A stretch of 64,000 bases of DNA from Roseiarcus sp963798015. Its GTDB lineage: Bacteria > Pseudomonadota > Alphaproteobacteria > Rhizobiales > Beijerinckiaceae. Numbering within the stretch: the stretch's first letter is position 1; each line of letters begins with the position of its first letter. Below, in pieces: positions 8,921 to 18,043 of this stretch. The translations under genes and the position numbers were made by a program. The notes under the pieces are model-generated. The model saw only the letters and a list, made by a program, of their open reading frames with translations. It made no database searches and had not been told where the DNA came from. Location: assembly GCA_963798015.1 (NCBI GenBank), contig CAWCSA010000016.1, forward strand, positions 124,001 to 188,000, in the 5' to 3' direction.

Positions 8921-9898
8921 ATGCTTGACCAAATCGTCGCTAAATTCTCTGACGCCCACTTCCTGGCAATGCTGTTCGCGGCGATCGGCTCGGCCGCGAC
9001 CGTACTCACCGCCGCGATGCCATGGCTTCAGCCGGACACTTTGTCGCGTCGCATCAAAGCGGTCAGCACGGAGCGCGAGCGAATTCGGGCGCGCGAACGC
9101 GAACGGCTGGCGGCGTCCCAGAGCAAAGGCACGTTAAGAGTGAGGCCGAGCGGTCTCGTCAAGCAATTGGTCGAAACACTCAATCTGTCGAGCTGGCTCA
9201 GCACTGAAAAAGCCAAGATTCAATTGGCCATGGCTGGATATCGCGGCGCCGGGGCAGAATATGCGTTTCTTTCCTTTCGCCTGGTCGCGCCAATCGCCTT
9301 TTTCCTCGCAGCGATTGTCTACCAGTTTCTGATCATCAAATGGGACAAACCCGTGATGATCAAGATCGGCATTGCGATCGCAGCCACCTACCTCGGTATC
9401 AAGGCCCCCGAACTGTTCCTGAAGAACAAGACCGCCAAGCGGCAGAAGGAGCTCGAGCGGGCGTTTCCCAATACTCTGGACCTGCTCTTGATCTGCGCTA
9501 AATCGGGAATTTCGATCGAACATGCGGTGCGCAAAGTCAGTCAGGAAATCGGCATGGAGAGCGTCTCGATGGCGGAGGAGATGGGGATTTTGGCCGCCGA
9601 AATGTCTTACCTGGCCGAGCGGCGGACCGCGTTCGAGAATTTGGGCCTGAGGACCGGATTGGAGTCTGTGCGTTCGCTCACAACCGTGCTGTCGCAGTCG
9701 GAGAAGTATGGCACGCCGCTCGGCACCGCGCTTCGGGTTCTCAGCCAGGAAAGCCGGGACTACAGAATGTCTTTAGCTGAGAAAAAAGCCGCCTCGCTTC
9801 CGCCCATTCTGACTGTGCCGATGATCCTCTTTTTTCTGCCCGGACTCTTCGCCGCGATTCTGACGCCGGCCATCGTTCAGATCAACAACTGGAATTAG
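8921..9898 (+). CDS. tadC: Tad pilus membrane platform protein TadC (CpaH)
   Basis: 325 residues, the second T2SSF-domain protein of the Tad platform. One N-terminal helix, a charged Arg/Glu-rich stretch (residues about 45-65), two central helices, the conserved AFPNTLDLLLICAKSGISIEHAV region and a hydrophobic C-terminal helix with PMILFFLPGLF. It ends the visible pilus locus: no TadD tetratricopeptide gene or TadE/F/G pseudopilin gene follows, so those must lie elsewhere. Confidence 0.9.
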   Translation: MLDQIVAKFSDAHFLAMLFAAIGSAATVLTAAMPWLQPDTLSRRIKAVSTERERIRARERERLAASQSKGTLRVRPSGLVKQLVETLNLSSWLSTEKAKIQLAMAGYRGAGAEYAFLSFRLVAPIAFFLAAIVYQFLIIKWDKPVMIKIGIAIAATYLGIKAPELFLKNKTAKRQKELERAFPNTLDLLLICAKSGISIEHAVRKVSQEIGMESVSMAEEMGILAAEMSYLAERRTAFENLGLRTGLESVRSLTTVLSQSEKYGTPLGTALRVLSQESRDYRMSLAEKKAASLPPILTVPMILFFLPGLFAAILTPAIVQINNWN

Positions 9899-10021
9899 CG
9901 GCATTCCATGGCGCTCGGCGATTGAAGCGGCCCCTTCGCGCCCGCAAACGGGATCTTTAGGCGGGCATTCGTCAACTGCTCGTTTGCACGTTTCGGGTTG
10001 CGCTGATTCGCCCGCGGGCGC

Positions 10022-12388
10022 ATGATTCGATTCGTGTCGCAACGTTCAGAAAGATCCGAGCCGGCGGTCGTCACGCCAGAGTCGCGTGAGGTCGCTCGCC
10101 CCGCGCCGCTCGTTCGTCGTCCACACGACGCGGATCCCCCCTACCTTGACGGGTTGAATGAAGAGCAACGGCGAGGGGTCGAGGCGCTGGACGGGCCGGT
10201 TCTCATTTTGGCCGGCGCCGGCGTGGGCAAGACCCGCGTCCTGACCACCCGGATTGCGCACATTGTTTCTACCGGCCGCGCCCGCGCCCATGAGATCCTC
10301 GCGGTGACCTTCACCAACAAGGCCGCCCGCGAGATGCGCCAGCGGGTTGCTGTCTTCTCCGGTTCGGAGCAGGCAATGCCGTGGCTCGGCACCTTCCACT
10401 CGGTCGGCGCCAAGATTTTGCGCATGCATGCCGAGCTGGTTGGCCTGAGGCCAAATTTCACCATCCTCGACACCGACGACCAGCTGCGCCTGCTCAAGCA
10501 GCTCCTGCAGGCGGAAAATCTCGACGACAAGCGCTGGCCGGCCCGAGCGCTCGCGAGCCTGATCGACGGATGGAAGAACCGCGGCGTCGATCCGAAAGGC
10601 GTGCCCGCAAGCGAGGCCGCAGCGTTCGCCGGCGGCAAGAGCGCGGACTTGTACGAGAGCTATCAGGCCCGGCTGAAAGCGCTGAACGCGGTCGACTTCG
10701 GCGATCTCCTGCTCGAGCCGTTGCGGCTCCTGCGCGAAAACCCCGATGTGCTCAACACCTTCCGCCGGCGCTTCCGTTACATCCTGGTCGACGAGTATCA
10801 GGACACCAACGTCGTCCAGTATCTTCTTCTGCGGCTCATCGCGCAGGCCAACGGCAACCTCTGCTGTGTCGGCGACGACGATCAGTCGATCTACGCCTGG
10901 CGCGGCGCCGATGTCGAAAACATCCTGCGCTTCGAGAAAGATTTTCCCGGCGCCAAGGTCATTCGGCTCGAGCGAAATTATCGATCGACCGGGCACATTC
11001 TCGCCGTCGCCGCGGGATTGATCGCCCACAATCGCGGGCGCCTGGGCAAGACCCTGTTCACCGACAAGCCGCTTGGAGACCGGCCGCGAGTCGCTGAAGG
11101 CTCAGACAGCCAGGAAGAAGCGCGGCTGATCGGCGAGGAGATCGAGACGGCCCAGCACAAAGGCGTTTCTCTCGACGACATCGCCATCCTGGTGCGCGCC
11201 TCTTTCCAGATGCGCGAATTTGAGGAGCGGTTCATCGCCCTGGGGCTGCCCTACAAAGTCATCGGCGGCCCGCGATTCTATGAGCGGGCGGAAATACGCG
11301 ACGCTTTGGCCTATCTTCGCTGCATTGCCCAGCCGGACGACGACCTGGCCTTCGAGCGTATCTATAACCAGCCCAAACGAGGCCTTGGCGAAGCGACGCT
11401 GGCAATTCTGCACGCGTATGGCCGCCGGGCCGGTTTCCCCTTGACGCGCGCGGCGCGTGCGCTGGTCGAAACCGAGGAACTGAAACCGCGTCCCCGTCAA
11501 ATTCTGCGCGGCGTCCTCGACGACTTCGATCGGTGGCGAAGACAGTCGGAACAGATCCCCCATGAAGAGCTGGCGCAGCTTGTTCTTGAGGAGAGCGGCT
11601 ACATCGACATGTGGAAGGCGGAGCGCACGCCCGATGCGGCTGGCCGGCTCGACAATTTGAAAGAGCTCGTCCGTTCGATGGGCGAATTTCCCGACCTTGG
11701 GGCCTTTCTCGAACATGTCTCGCTGGTCATGGACGTCGACAGCGGCGATGAGGGGGCGCGCGTTTCGATCATGACCCTTCATGCGGCGAAGGGACTGGAG
11801 TTTGACCTCGTCTTTCTCCCGGGCTGGGAGGAGGGCCTGTTTCCGAATCAGCGCTCGCTGGACGACAGCGGCCTTGCCGGGCTCGAGGAGGAGCGACGCC
11901 TTGCCTATGTCGGGCTGACCCGGGCCCGCCGGCAGGCAAGGATCTACTACGCCCTCAATCGACGCGTGCGCGGCTTATGGCAGACCTCGATTCCATCCAG
12001 GTTTATCCAGGAATTGCCCGCCGACCATGTCGAATTCGACGAATTCATCGGATCGTCGGAGCGCAACTATGGTTCGTGGCCGCGAGCGGGTCTGGAAACC
12101 GGCTTTGCCTCCCGCTACGACACGCCCGGCTGGCGTCGCGCGGAGGCGCGGCAGCGCGAGTGGGGGGACTCGGGCTCGCGCGGCCCTAAGCCTTCGAGCC
12201 CAATTTTTGAAGGCTCAGCCCACAGGCAAGCCTCGCCGTCCTCAAGTTTTCATGCCGGCTCGCGGGTGTTCCACAACAAGTTTGGCCCGGGCGCCGTGAT
12301 CGCCGTGGACGGCTCCAAATTGACCGTCGATTTCGACAAGGCCGGCCGAAAATTGGTGATGGACAGTTTCGTCGCCGCAGAGGGGTAG
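10022..12388 (+). CDS. uvrD: UvrD/PcrA-type ATP-dependent DNA helicase
   Basis: 788 residues, superfamily 1A helicase. Visible motifs: Q motif region (LNEEQRRGVEAL), Walker A GAGVGKTR, the Ia segment TFTNKAAREM, Walker B VDEYQDTN, motif III DDDQSIYAWRGA, motif IV region RLERNYRST, motif V MTLHAAKGLEFD and motif VI YVGLTRAR. These place it with UvrD/PcrA helicases, which unwind DNA in nucleotide excision and mismatch repair. The C-terminal end (RVFHNKFGPGAVIAVDG... DFDKAGRKLV) is the small Tudor-like domain usual in UvrD/PcrA. It runs towards ilvE. Confidence 0.92.
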   Translation: MIRFVSQRSERSEPAVVTPESREVARPAPLVRRPHDADPPYLDGLNEEQRRGVEALDGPVLILAGAGVGKTRVLTTRIAHIVSTGRARAHEILAVTFTNKAAREMRQRVAVFSGSEQAMPWLGTFHSVGAKILRMHAELVGLRPNFTILDTDDQLRLLKQLLQAENLDDKRWPARALASLIDGWKNRGVDPKGVPASEAAAFAGGKSADLYESYQARLKALNAVDFGDLLLEPLRLLRENPDVLNTFRRRFRYILVDEYQDTNVVQYLLLRLIAQANGNLCCVGDDDQSIYAWRGADVENILRFEKDFPGAKVIRLERNYRSTGHILAVAAGLIAHNRGRLGKTLFTDKPLGDRPRVAEGSDSQEEARLIGEEIETAQHKGVSLDDIAILVRASFQMREFEERFIALGLPYKVIGGPRFYERAEIRDALAYLRCIAQPDDDLAFERIYNQPKRGLGEATLAILHAYGRRAGFPLTRAARALVETEELKPRPRQILRGVLDDFDRWRRQSEQIPHEELAQLVLEESGYIDMWKAERTPDAAGRLDNLKELVRSMGEFPDLGAFLEHVSLVMDVDSGDEGARVSIMTLHAAKGLEFDLVFLPGWEEGLFPNQRSLDDSGLAGLEEERRLAYVGLTRARRQARIYYALNRRVRGLWQTSIPSRFIQELPADHVEFDEFIGSSERNYGSWPRAGLETGFASRYDTPGWRRAEARQREWGDSGSRGPKPSSPIFEGSAHRQASPSSSFHAGSRVFHNKFGPGAVIAVDGSKLTVDFDKAGRKLVMDSFVAAEG

Positions 12389-12474
12389 TACCGATCAACG
12401 GCGGGGCGACGGTCGTCCGACCGCCGCGCCAATCGGACGCGACGCTCTCTTTTGCCACCGAACCTCGACTTGCG

Positions 12475-13362
12475 TCAGGCAGCTTTGCTTCTCGGATTGA
12501 CTTCCTCGGTATAGGCGTCGATGAGCGCCGCGGTCACCGCTCCTGGTTTGTAATGGTGCTCGCCGATCTCGCCAACCGGGGTCACCTCGGCGGCGGTTCC
12601 GGTGATGAAGCACTCGTCGAATTCGCCGAGTTCGGCGGGCATAATTCTCCGCTCGATGACTTCAAACCCGCGCTTGCGAGCAAGATCGATCACTGTCGCT
12701 CGCGTGATGCCAGCGAGGAAGCAATCGGCAATCGGGGTGTAAATCGTTCCGCTCTTGACGAAAAAGATGTTGGCGCCGGTGCATTCCGCAACCCGCCCTT
12801 GCCAGTCGTACATCAAAGCGTCCGCATATCCGCGACGCTCGGCCCGGTGTTTGGAGATGGTGCAAATCATGTAGAGGCCCGCCGCCTTCGCCATGGCGGG
12901 AGCGGTCGCGGGATCAGGCCGTCGATATTCGGCGATATCGAGCCGGATGCCTTTCATCCGCTGGGCCGGATCGAAATAACTCGGCCACTCCCACACGGCG
13001 ATGCCGAGGTGGATCGTGTTCTGCTGCGCCGCGACGCCCATCATCTCCGAGCCGCGCCAGGCAATGGCGCGGACGTAGGCGTCGGCGAGGTGGTTTCGCT
13101 TCAACACTTCGGCTTTGGCGGCGTCGATCTCCGCGACGCTCCAGGGCAGCTCAAAGTCGAGAACCTGGGCGGAATCTCTTAGCCGCTGGGAGTGGGCCGT
13201 CGATTTGAAGATGCGTCCGCCATAAGCGCGCTCGCCTTCGAAAACGGCGCTCGCATAGTGCAGCGCGTGGGTCAGGACATGCACGGTGGCGTCGCGCCAT
13301 TGAACAAAATTGCCGTCCAGCCAGATCCAGCCATCACGATTGTCAAAAGTCTCGGCGGCCAT
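12475..13362 (-). CDS. ilvE: Branched-chain amino acid aminotransferase
   Basis: 295 residues, class IV PLP-dependent aminotransferase. It catalyses the last step in valine, leucine and isoleucine synthesis using glutamate as amino donor. Conserved parts: HYASAVFEGERAYGG, the MICTISKH segment carrying the catalytic lysine that binds PLP, and AECTGANIFFV. A GAGAGGAAA Shine-Dalgarno precedes the ATG. It is divergent from the MarR regulator; the shared intergenic region holds an inverted repeat. Confidence 0.93.
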   Translation of the reverse strand: MAAETFDNRDGWIWLDGNFVQWRDATVHVLTHALHYASAVFEGERAYGGRIFKSTAHSQRLRDSAQVLDFELPWSVAEIDAAKAEVLKRNHLADAYVRAIAWRGSEMMGVAAQQNTIHLGIAVWEWPSYFDPAQRMKGIRLDIAEYRRPDPATAPAMAKAAGLYMICTISKHRAERRGYADALMYDWQGRVAECTGANIFFVKSGTIYTPIADCFLAGITRATVIDLARKRGFEVIERRIMPAELGEFDECFITGTAAEVTPVGEIGEHHYKPGAVTAALIDAYTEEVNPRSKAA

Positions 13363-13462
13363 GGCGGTTTCCTCTCTTCGTAGCGAGCCGGTTTGGATTC
13401 TTGGCGATTAGAGCTACATGGACTGCGTCGCTAATGGTCTGTACGATACCAAGAGGGCTGAA

Positions 13463-13485
13463 TTATGTCAATAGTGCTGACCTAA
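13463..13485 (+). promoter_or_regulatory. Inverted repeat, candidate operator of the MarR regulator
   Basis: TTATGTCA, seven bases, TGACCTAA: the arms match at seven of eight positions. The site sits 11 bases upstream of the chosen start of the marR gene and about 100 bases from the ilvE start on the other strand. Spacing and symmetry suit a dimeric winged-helix regulator such as MarR, so autoregulation is the simplest reading. No binding evidence exists in the sequence itself. Confidence 0.45.
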
Positions 13486-13496
13486 TAGGCTCGTCG

Positions 13497-14024
13497 ATGT
13501 CGTCCGACGTCTCCAAACCTGGTCCTTCGCCGCCACCGCGCCGCGGCGAAGAGCCAATGTATGAATTGATCGAACAGTTCTTCTTCGCCTACCGCGATTT
13601 CGTCGGAGACGCCGACCGGCTGCTCGAAGCTTATGGGTTCGGGCGCGCCCATCATCGAGTCCTCTACTTTGTCAGCCGACGGCCGGGGCTTACGATCGCG
13701 GAGCTCCTGGAGATATTGCGGATCACAAAGCAAAGCCTCAATCGCGTATTGCGAGAACTCGTCGACAAGAACTTCGTCGAGATTCAAGCCGGGGCCCTGG
13801 ATCGTCGCCGTCGGCAGCTTTATGCGACGCCGGACGGCGAGCGGCTGGCGCTAAAGCTGGCCCTCGTTCAGACACGGCGGTTCGCGTTGGCGCTGGAACA
13901 AATGGGCGACTGGGGTCTCCCATCGGCGCAAGCCTTTCTTAAAGCCATGATCGATCCTCAGAAGGCGCCAAGCGACCTCGCTGGCCGCGCGGAGCCAGCG
14001 AAATGGGCGGGTCAGGCGCGGTGA
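13497..14024 (+). CDS. MarR family transcriptional regulator (PetP-like position)
   Basis: About 175 residues from the ATG at 13497 (another ATG is at 13558). The winged helix is clear: RAHHRVLYFVSRRPGLTIAELLEIL, then ITKQSLNRVLRELVDKNFVE as the recognition helix and a wing with DRRRRQLYATPDGERL. Its last 22 bases overlap the response-regulator gene. In Rhodobacter a MarR-type gene (petP) precedes the response regulator petR in the same way; whether this is the orthologue is inference. Likely binds the inverted repeat just upstream of its start. Confidence 0.85.
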   Translation: MSSDVSKPGPSPPPRRGEEPMYELIEQFFFAYRDFVGDADRLLEAYGFGRAHHRVLYFVSRRPGLTIAELLEILRITKQSLNRVLRELVDKNFVEIQAGALDRRRRQLYATPDGERLALKLALVQTRRFALALEQMGDWGLPSAQAFLKAMIDPQKAPSDLAGRAEPAKWAGQAR

Positions 14025-14734
14025 GCTCGACGCCGACTTCTCTCCCGGACGACGCCGCCCACGTTCTCGTGGTCGACGACGATCGGCGGCTTCGCGCTTT
14101 GTTGTCGAGCTATCTGGTCAAGCACGGCCATCGCGTCACGGTTGCCCCCACAGCCGCCAAGGCGCGCGCTTTTCTTGACGGATTGGCCTTCGACATCATC
14201 ATCCTCGACGTCATGATGCCGGTCGAGAACGGTTTCGATTTCGCTGCCGATCTGCGGTCGCGATCGCAGGTGCCCATCCTCATGTTGACTGCGCGGGGCG
14301 AACCGCAGGATCGGGTGCGCGGCCTCGAAATTGGCGTGGACGACTATCTCGCAAAGCCTTTTGAGCCGCGAGAACTGCTGTTGAGGATCGGCTCAGTGCT
14401 GCGGCGAACCCGAGCTCCACCGGCCGGCGGCGCCGAGACCAGCGTCGTTCGTTTCGGACGCTTCGCGTTTTCGCTTGAGCGCGGAGAATTGCGGGCAGGA
14501 GACGATCCGGTTCGCATCACGGAGCGCGAACGCGAGATGCTGCGCTTGTTGAGCGCAAATCCCGGCGCCGTCGTTTCTCGCGAGGCGCTGTCGGGATCGG
14601 GCGGCGCCGCTCAGGAGCGAACGGTCGACGTTCTCGTCAATCGGCTGCGGCGCAAGATCGAACAAGACCCCACCAATCCCGTATATCTGCAGACGGCGCG
14701 AGGAGCGGGGTATCGGCTCGTCGCGGATCGATGA
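14003..14734 (+). CDS. OmpR/PhoB-type response regulator
   Basis: 243 residues. The receiver domain has the acidic pair in VLVVDDD, the phosphoacceptor Asp69 in IIILDVMMP and the conserved Thr/Lys in LMLTARGE and DDYLAKPFEP. The C-terminal half is a winged-helix DNA-binding domain ending TVDVLVNRLRRKIEQDP and TARGAGYRLVAD. It overlaps the marR gene upstream and the kinase gene downstream (ATGA overlap), so the three are probably translationally coupled. Target genes cannot be read from the window. Confidence 0.92.
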   Translation: MGGSGAVSSTPTSLPDDAAHVLVVDDDRRLRALLSSYLVKHGHRVTVAPTAAKARAFLDGLAFDIIILDVMMPVENGFDFAADLRSRSQVPILMLTARGEPQDRVRGLEIGVDDYLAKPFEPRELLLRIGSVLRRTRAPPAGGAETSVVRFGRFAFSLERGELRAGDDPVRITEREREMLRLLSANPGAVVSREALSGSGGAAQERTVDVLVNRLRRKIEQDPTNPVYLQTARGAGYRLVADR

Positions 14735-16119
14735 GGGACCGGCTCACATTCAGCAAACTTAGGTTGCTGGCGCAGATCCGCATGCTTTGGCGGCGCGCGG
14801 CGCGCGGGCTGGCGGAGATGCTGCCGAAGGGCCTCTACAAACGCTCGCTCCTGATTGTGATCGTCCCGATGGTGCTGCTGCAAAGCGCCGTGACGCTCGT
14901 TTTCATGCAACACCACTGGGATTTGGTGACCCGAAGGCTCTCCGACGCGGTGGCGCGTGATGTTGGAGCGCTGACGGACCTCTATCAAAGGCTTCCACCC
15001 GGACAGGACGATGCGTCTCTAGTGAACCTGGCGTCCGAAAGGTTTCGCATGGACGCGTCATTGCTGCCGGCGGGCCCCTTGCCGCCAGTCATGCCGCGTT
15101 CCTTCTACGGCGCATTGGATCCGCTCACGCGGACCCTTCCGAAGGAGTTAAGGAAGCAGGTCACACAGCCCTTCTGGATCGACACCGTTGGCCGCTCGGG
15201 GCTGATGGAGATACGCGTCGATCTTGGCGGCCGGGTGCTCCGCTTGGTGACCCGCCGCGCGCTCGCCTATGAAGCGAACGCCCATATTTTTGTGCTCTGG
15301 ATGCTGGGGGCGATGATCGTCCTCCTGACGCTCGCGATCATTTTTCTGCGCAACCAGATTCGACCCATTTTACGCCTGGCGAAGGCGGCGGAAGACTTTG
15401 GCAAGGGCAGAAATCTTGACTTTAATCCGCATGGCGCGCGCGAGGTGCGGCAAGCCGGCCATGCTTTCATTGAGATGAAACGGCGAGTCGAGCGCGCGAC
15501 GGAACAGCGCACGGCAATGCTTAACGGGGTGAGCCATGATCTGCGCACGATGCTGACCCGATTCAAATTGTCATTGGCGCTACTCGACAATTCAGCCGAC
15601 GGCGAATTTTTGCAAAAAGACGTCGATGAGATGGGGCAGATGCTCGAGGGCTATCTCGCCTTCGCGCGGGGCGACACGGGCGAAGCAACCGCCCAAGTCA
15701 ACATCGCCTCGATGCTTGACGACCTCCGGGAGGCTTCCAAGCGGCATGGCGCGAGCCTGGGTGTGGAGACGCGAGGAAATCTCGATATCAATATTCGGCC
15801 AATGGCGATGAAACGCTGCGTCGGCAATCTCGTCGCCAACGCCCAGCGTCACGCGGACAACGTCCGTGTTTCGGCGACCCGCGAGGCTCAATTCCTGTCG
15901 ATTGTCGTCGACGACGATGGGGCCGGAATAGCCCCCGCTTTTCGCGAGGACGTGTTCCGGCCGTTCTATCGCCTGGACGAAGCGCGCAACCAGGACGAAG
16001 GCGGCTCCGGCCTGGGGCTCGCAATCGCCCGCGACATCGCCCGCTCCCATGGCGGCGACATCACCCTCACCGAAAGCCCTATGGGAGGGCTCAGAGCAGC
16101 CGTGCGTATTCCAGTTTAG
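14731..16119 (+). CDS. Membrane sensor histidine kinase (EnvZ-like)
   Basis: 462 residues. Two membrane helices near residues 48-70 and 188-212 bracket a periplasmic sensor domain of about 115 residues; a HAMP domain follows. The phosphoacceptor is His269 in NGVSHDLRTMLTR. The ATP-binding domain has the N box (NLVANAQRHA), G1 (DDGAGI) and G2 (GGSGLGLAIARDI). The PP-type proline usual after the H-box (HDLRTP) is replaced by Met, a common alphaproteobacterial variant. It is the partner of the response regulator whose stop overlaps its start. Confidence 0.92.
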   Translation: MRDRLTFSKLRLLAQIRMLWRRAARGLAEMLPKGLYKRSLLIVIVPMVLLQSAVTLVFMQHHWDLVTRRLSDAVARDVGALTDLYQRLPPGQDDASLVNLASERFRMDASLLPAGPLPPVMPRSFYGALDPLTRTLPKELRKQVTQPFWIDTVGRSGLMEIRVDLGGRVLRLVTRRALAYEANAHIFVLWMLGAMIVLLTLAIIFLRNQIRPILRLAKAAEDFGKGRNLDFNPHGAREVRQAGHAFIEMKRRVERATEQRTAMLNGVSHDLRTMLTRFKLSLALLDNSADGEFLQKDVDEMGQMLEGYLAFARGDTGEATAQVNIASMLDDLREASKRHGASLGVETRGNLDINIRPMAMKRCVGNLVANAQRHADNVRVSATREAQFLSIVVDDDGAGIAPAFREDVFRPFYRLDEARNQDEGGSGLGLAIARDIARSHGGDITLTESPMGGLRAAVRIPV

Positions 16120-16128
16120 GCGTAAGGC

Positions 16129-16452
16129 TTAAACCGAAGCGCTGATCCAGCGAGACAGCTCGCTCTTCGGACCCGCCCCGGTCTTGGTGGCCACCTGCTT
16201 GCCGCCTTTGAACACCATCAAGGTCGGGATCGACCGGATGCCATATTTGCTGGCGATGCCCGGGTTCTCGTCGACGTTGAGCTTGGCGATTTTCACCTTG
16301 CCGTTCATTTCGGTGGCGATTTCTTCAAGCGCCGGCCCAATCATGCGGCATGGCCCGCACCATTCGGCCCAGAAGTCGACGACAACCGGCTCCTGGGAGT
16401 TGATGACATCGCTCTCGAAACTCGCGTCCGTGACCTTGGCCGGTGCTGACAT
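16129..16452 (-). CDS. trxA: Thioredoxin
   Basis: 107 residues, classic thioredoxin: active site WCGPC at residues 31-35, followed by KIAKLNVDENPGIASKYGIRSIPTLMVFKGG with the cis-proline. It reduces protein disulfides in the cytoplasm using thioredoxin reductase. It is convergent with the kinase gene, with only nine bases between the two stops, so there is no room for a separate terminator between them. Confidence 0.95.
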   Translation of the reverse strand: MSAPAKVTDASFESDVINSQEPVVVDFWAEWCGPCRMIGPALEEIATEMNGKVKIAKLNVDENPGIASKYGIRSIPTLMVFKGGKQVATKTGAGPKSELSRWISASV

Positions 16453-16571
16453 GGCGTCCTCAAAGACGGCGTGCTTGCCGCGCTCAATAGCTAGGAACCA
16501 ACCCGAGCGACGTCAAGCAGGCGGCGCAACGCGAAGCGCTTCCACGGGCGACGACCCACGCCTTGACAGGG

Positions 16572-17501
16572 ATGAACGCGTCGCCTAGCCGAGCCGCGAT
16601 GGGGCATGAACAGGCGCAGATTGTCCGGCAAATTAGCGGTCTCCCCGAGATCTCGGACCGCTATGACCTGATTCTGTGTGATATCTGGGGCGTATTGCAC
16701 AACGGCGTGGCCGCTTTCGCGCAAGCCTCGGATGCGCTTGTATCGTTCCGAAGGCGGGGCGGCGCCGTCCTTCTCATCAGCAACGCGCCGCGCCCCTCTC
16801 CGCCGATCGCACGGCAAGTGCTGAAGCTTGGGGTTTCGCCAGACGCATTCGACGCCGTCGTCACGTCGGGCGACGTGACGATCGGATTGATGGAACAGCA
16901 GGCAGGCGACCGGGTCCTTCACATTGGTCCGGAGCGTGACTTGACCCTCCTCGACGCCGTGGCGGAGGCGACCGGCGCCCGGCCGAAACTCGTCTCGCTG
17001 GAAGACGCTCAATATGCGTTATGCACAGGCCTCAGGAACGACGAGGCCGAAACGCTGGATGATTATGAGCCTGAACTGCGAGCGATTGCGATCCGCGGCC
17101 TAACGATGATTTGCGCCAATCCGGACATCGTGATCCACCGCGGCGACACTCTCATCTATTGCGCGGGAGCGCTCGCGCGTCGGTATGAGGAGCTCGGCGG
17201 GTCGGTCGTTTACGCGGGCAAACCCTACACGCCAATCTATGACCGGGCGCTGGCGCTCGCTGAACACATTCGCGGCGCGCCGATCGAGAAGCCACGGGTG
17301 CTCGCGATCGGGGACGGCATGCGGACAGACGTCACCGGGGCCTCGCGAGCCGGGTTGGACGTGCTTTTCGTCACCGGGGGCATTCACCGATCCTTGCACA
17401 AGGAGACGCTGGATTCGCCGGCTGATCCGATCGAACTGCAGCATTTGTACGACGAAAACGCGGTGTGGCCGGTCGCCGCCATTCCCGTGCTTCGGCCCTA
17501 G
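16572..17501 (+). CDS. TIGR01459-type HAD-superfamily hydrolase
   Basis: About 309 residues. It belongs to the HAD IIA group related to NagD and p-nitrophenyl phosphatase: the nucleophile is Asp37 in LILCDIWGVLHNG, with LLISNAPRP, a cap domain, the lysine in VYAGKPYTPIYDRAL, and the metal-binding IGDGMRTDVTGAS. The natural substrate of this subgroup is not known to me. The start is uncertain: an in-frame TTG lies at 16563 and a further ATG at 16599. It is followed by maoC and ribF, a common order in Rhizobiales. Confidence 0.85.
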   Translation: MNASPSRAAMGHEQAQIVRQISGLPEISDRYDLILCDIWGVLHNGVAAFAQASDALVSFRRRGGAVLLISNAPRPSPPIARQVLKLGVSPDAFDAVVTSGDVTIGLMEQQAGDRVLHIGPERDLTLLDAVAEATGARPKLVSLEDAQYALCTGLRNDEAETLDDYEPELRAIAIRGLTMICANPDIVIHRGDTLIYCAGALARRYEELGGSVVYAGKPYTPIYDRALALAEHIRGAPIEKPRVLAIGDGMRTDVTGASRAGLDVLFVTGGIHRSLHKETLDSPADPIELQHLYDENAVWPVAAIPVLRP

Positions 17502-17511
17502 GGGTGAGGCT

Positions 17512-17961
17512 GTGGAGCTGTTTCAAACGCTCTATTTCGAAGACCTTGCGGTCGGAATGCGGGCGACGATTCGCAAGACGGTCGGAAATGAAGACGTTAT
17601 CCACTTCGCCGAGCTCTCCGGCGATCACAATCCCATCCACTTGTCGGAGCATTTCGCCCGCAAGACTCGATTCGGGGGCCGAATTGTTCATGGGCTCTAC
17701 ACCGCAAGCCTTATTTCCGGGGTCATTGGCATGCGGCTGCCGGGCCCGGGCGCCGTCTATATCTCGCAGACCTTGAACTTTCGCGGTCCGGTCAAGATCG
17801 GCGACGTCATTGACGTCAGCGTTGAGGTGGCTGAGCTCACCGAGAAGAACCGCCGCGTCCGGCTGCATTGCGAGTGTCGGGTCGGCGACGTGGTCGTCCT
17901 CGATGGCGAAGGCGTTCTCAGCGTGCCGCCCACGCCCAAGCTTAAGCCCCCCGCCGGTTGA
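17512..17961 (+). CDS. MaoC-like dehydratase (hot-dog fold)
   Basis: 149 residues from a GTG at 17512; the frame is open further upstream but that part overlaps the HAD gene in another frame. The MaoC/R-hydratase motif is clear: ELSGDHNPIHLSEHFARKT with the catalytic Asp-His pair, then FGGRIVHGLYTASLIS. Such proteins hydrate enoyl-CoA thioesters. It begins ten bases after the HAD stop and lies 82 bases before ribF. Substrate chain length cannot be deduced. Confidence 0.88.
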   Translation: MELFQTLYFEDLAVGMRATIRKTVGNEDVIHFAELSGDHNPIHLSEHFARKTRFGGRIVHGLYTASLISGVIGMRLPGPGAVYISQTLNFRGPVKIGDVIDVSVEVAELTEKNRRVRLHCECRVGDVVVLDGEGVLSVPPTPKLKPPAG

Positions 17962-18043
17962 CAATATCCGGCGCGAACGACTGTTGCGTGTGCGGAGAAA
18001 CGCAGGTACGGGACGGCGGAACCCCAGGCGCCGGCAGGACCCA

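Noticed and set aside
9940..9966. GCCCGC / GCGGGC inverted repeat after the pilus operon as terminator
   Set aside because: The loop is 15 bases and there is no U-tract, so support is too weak to call a terminator.
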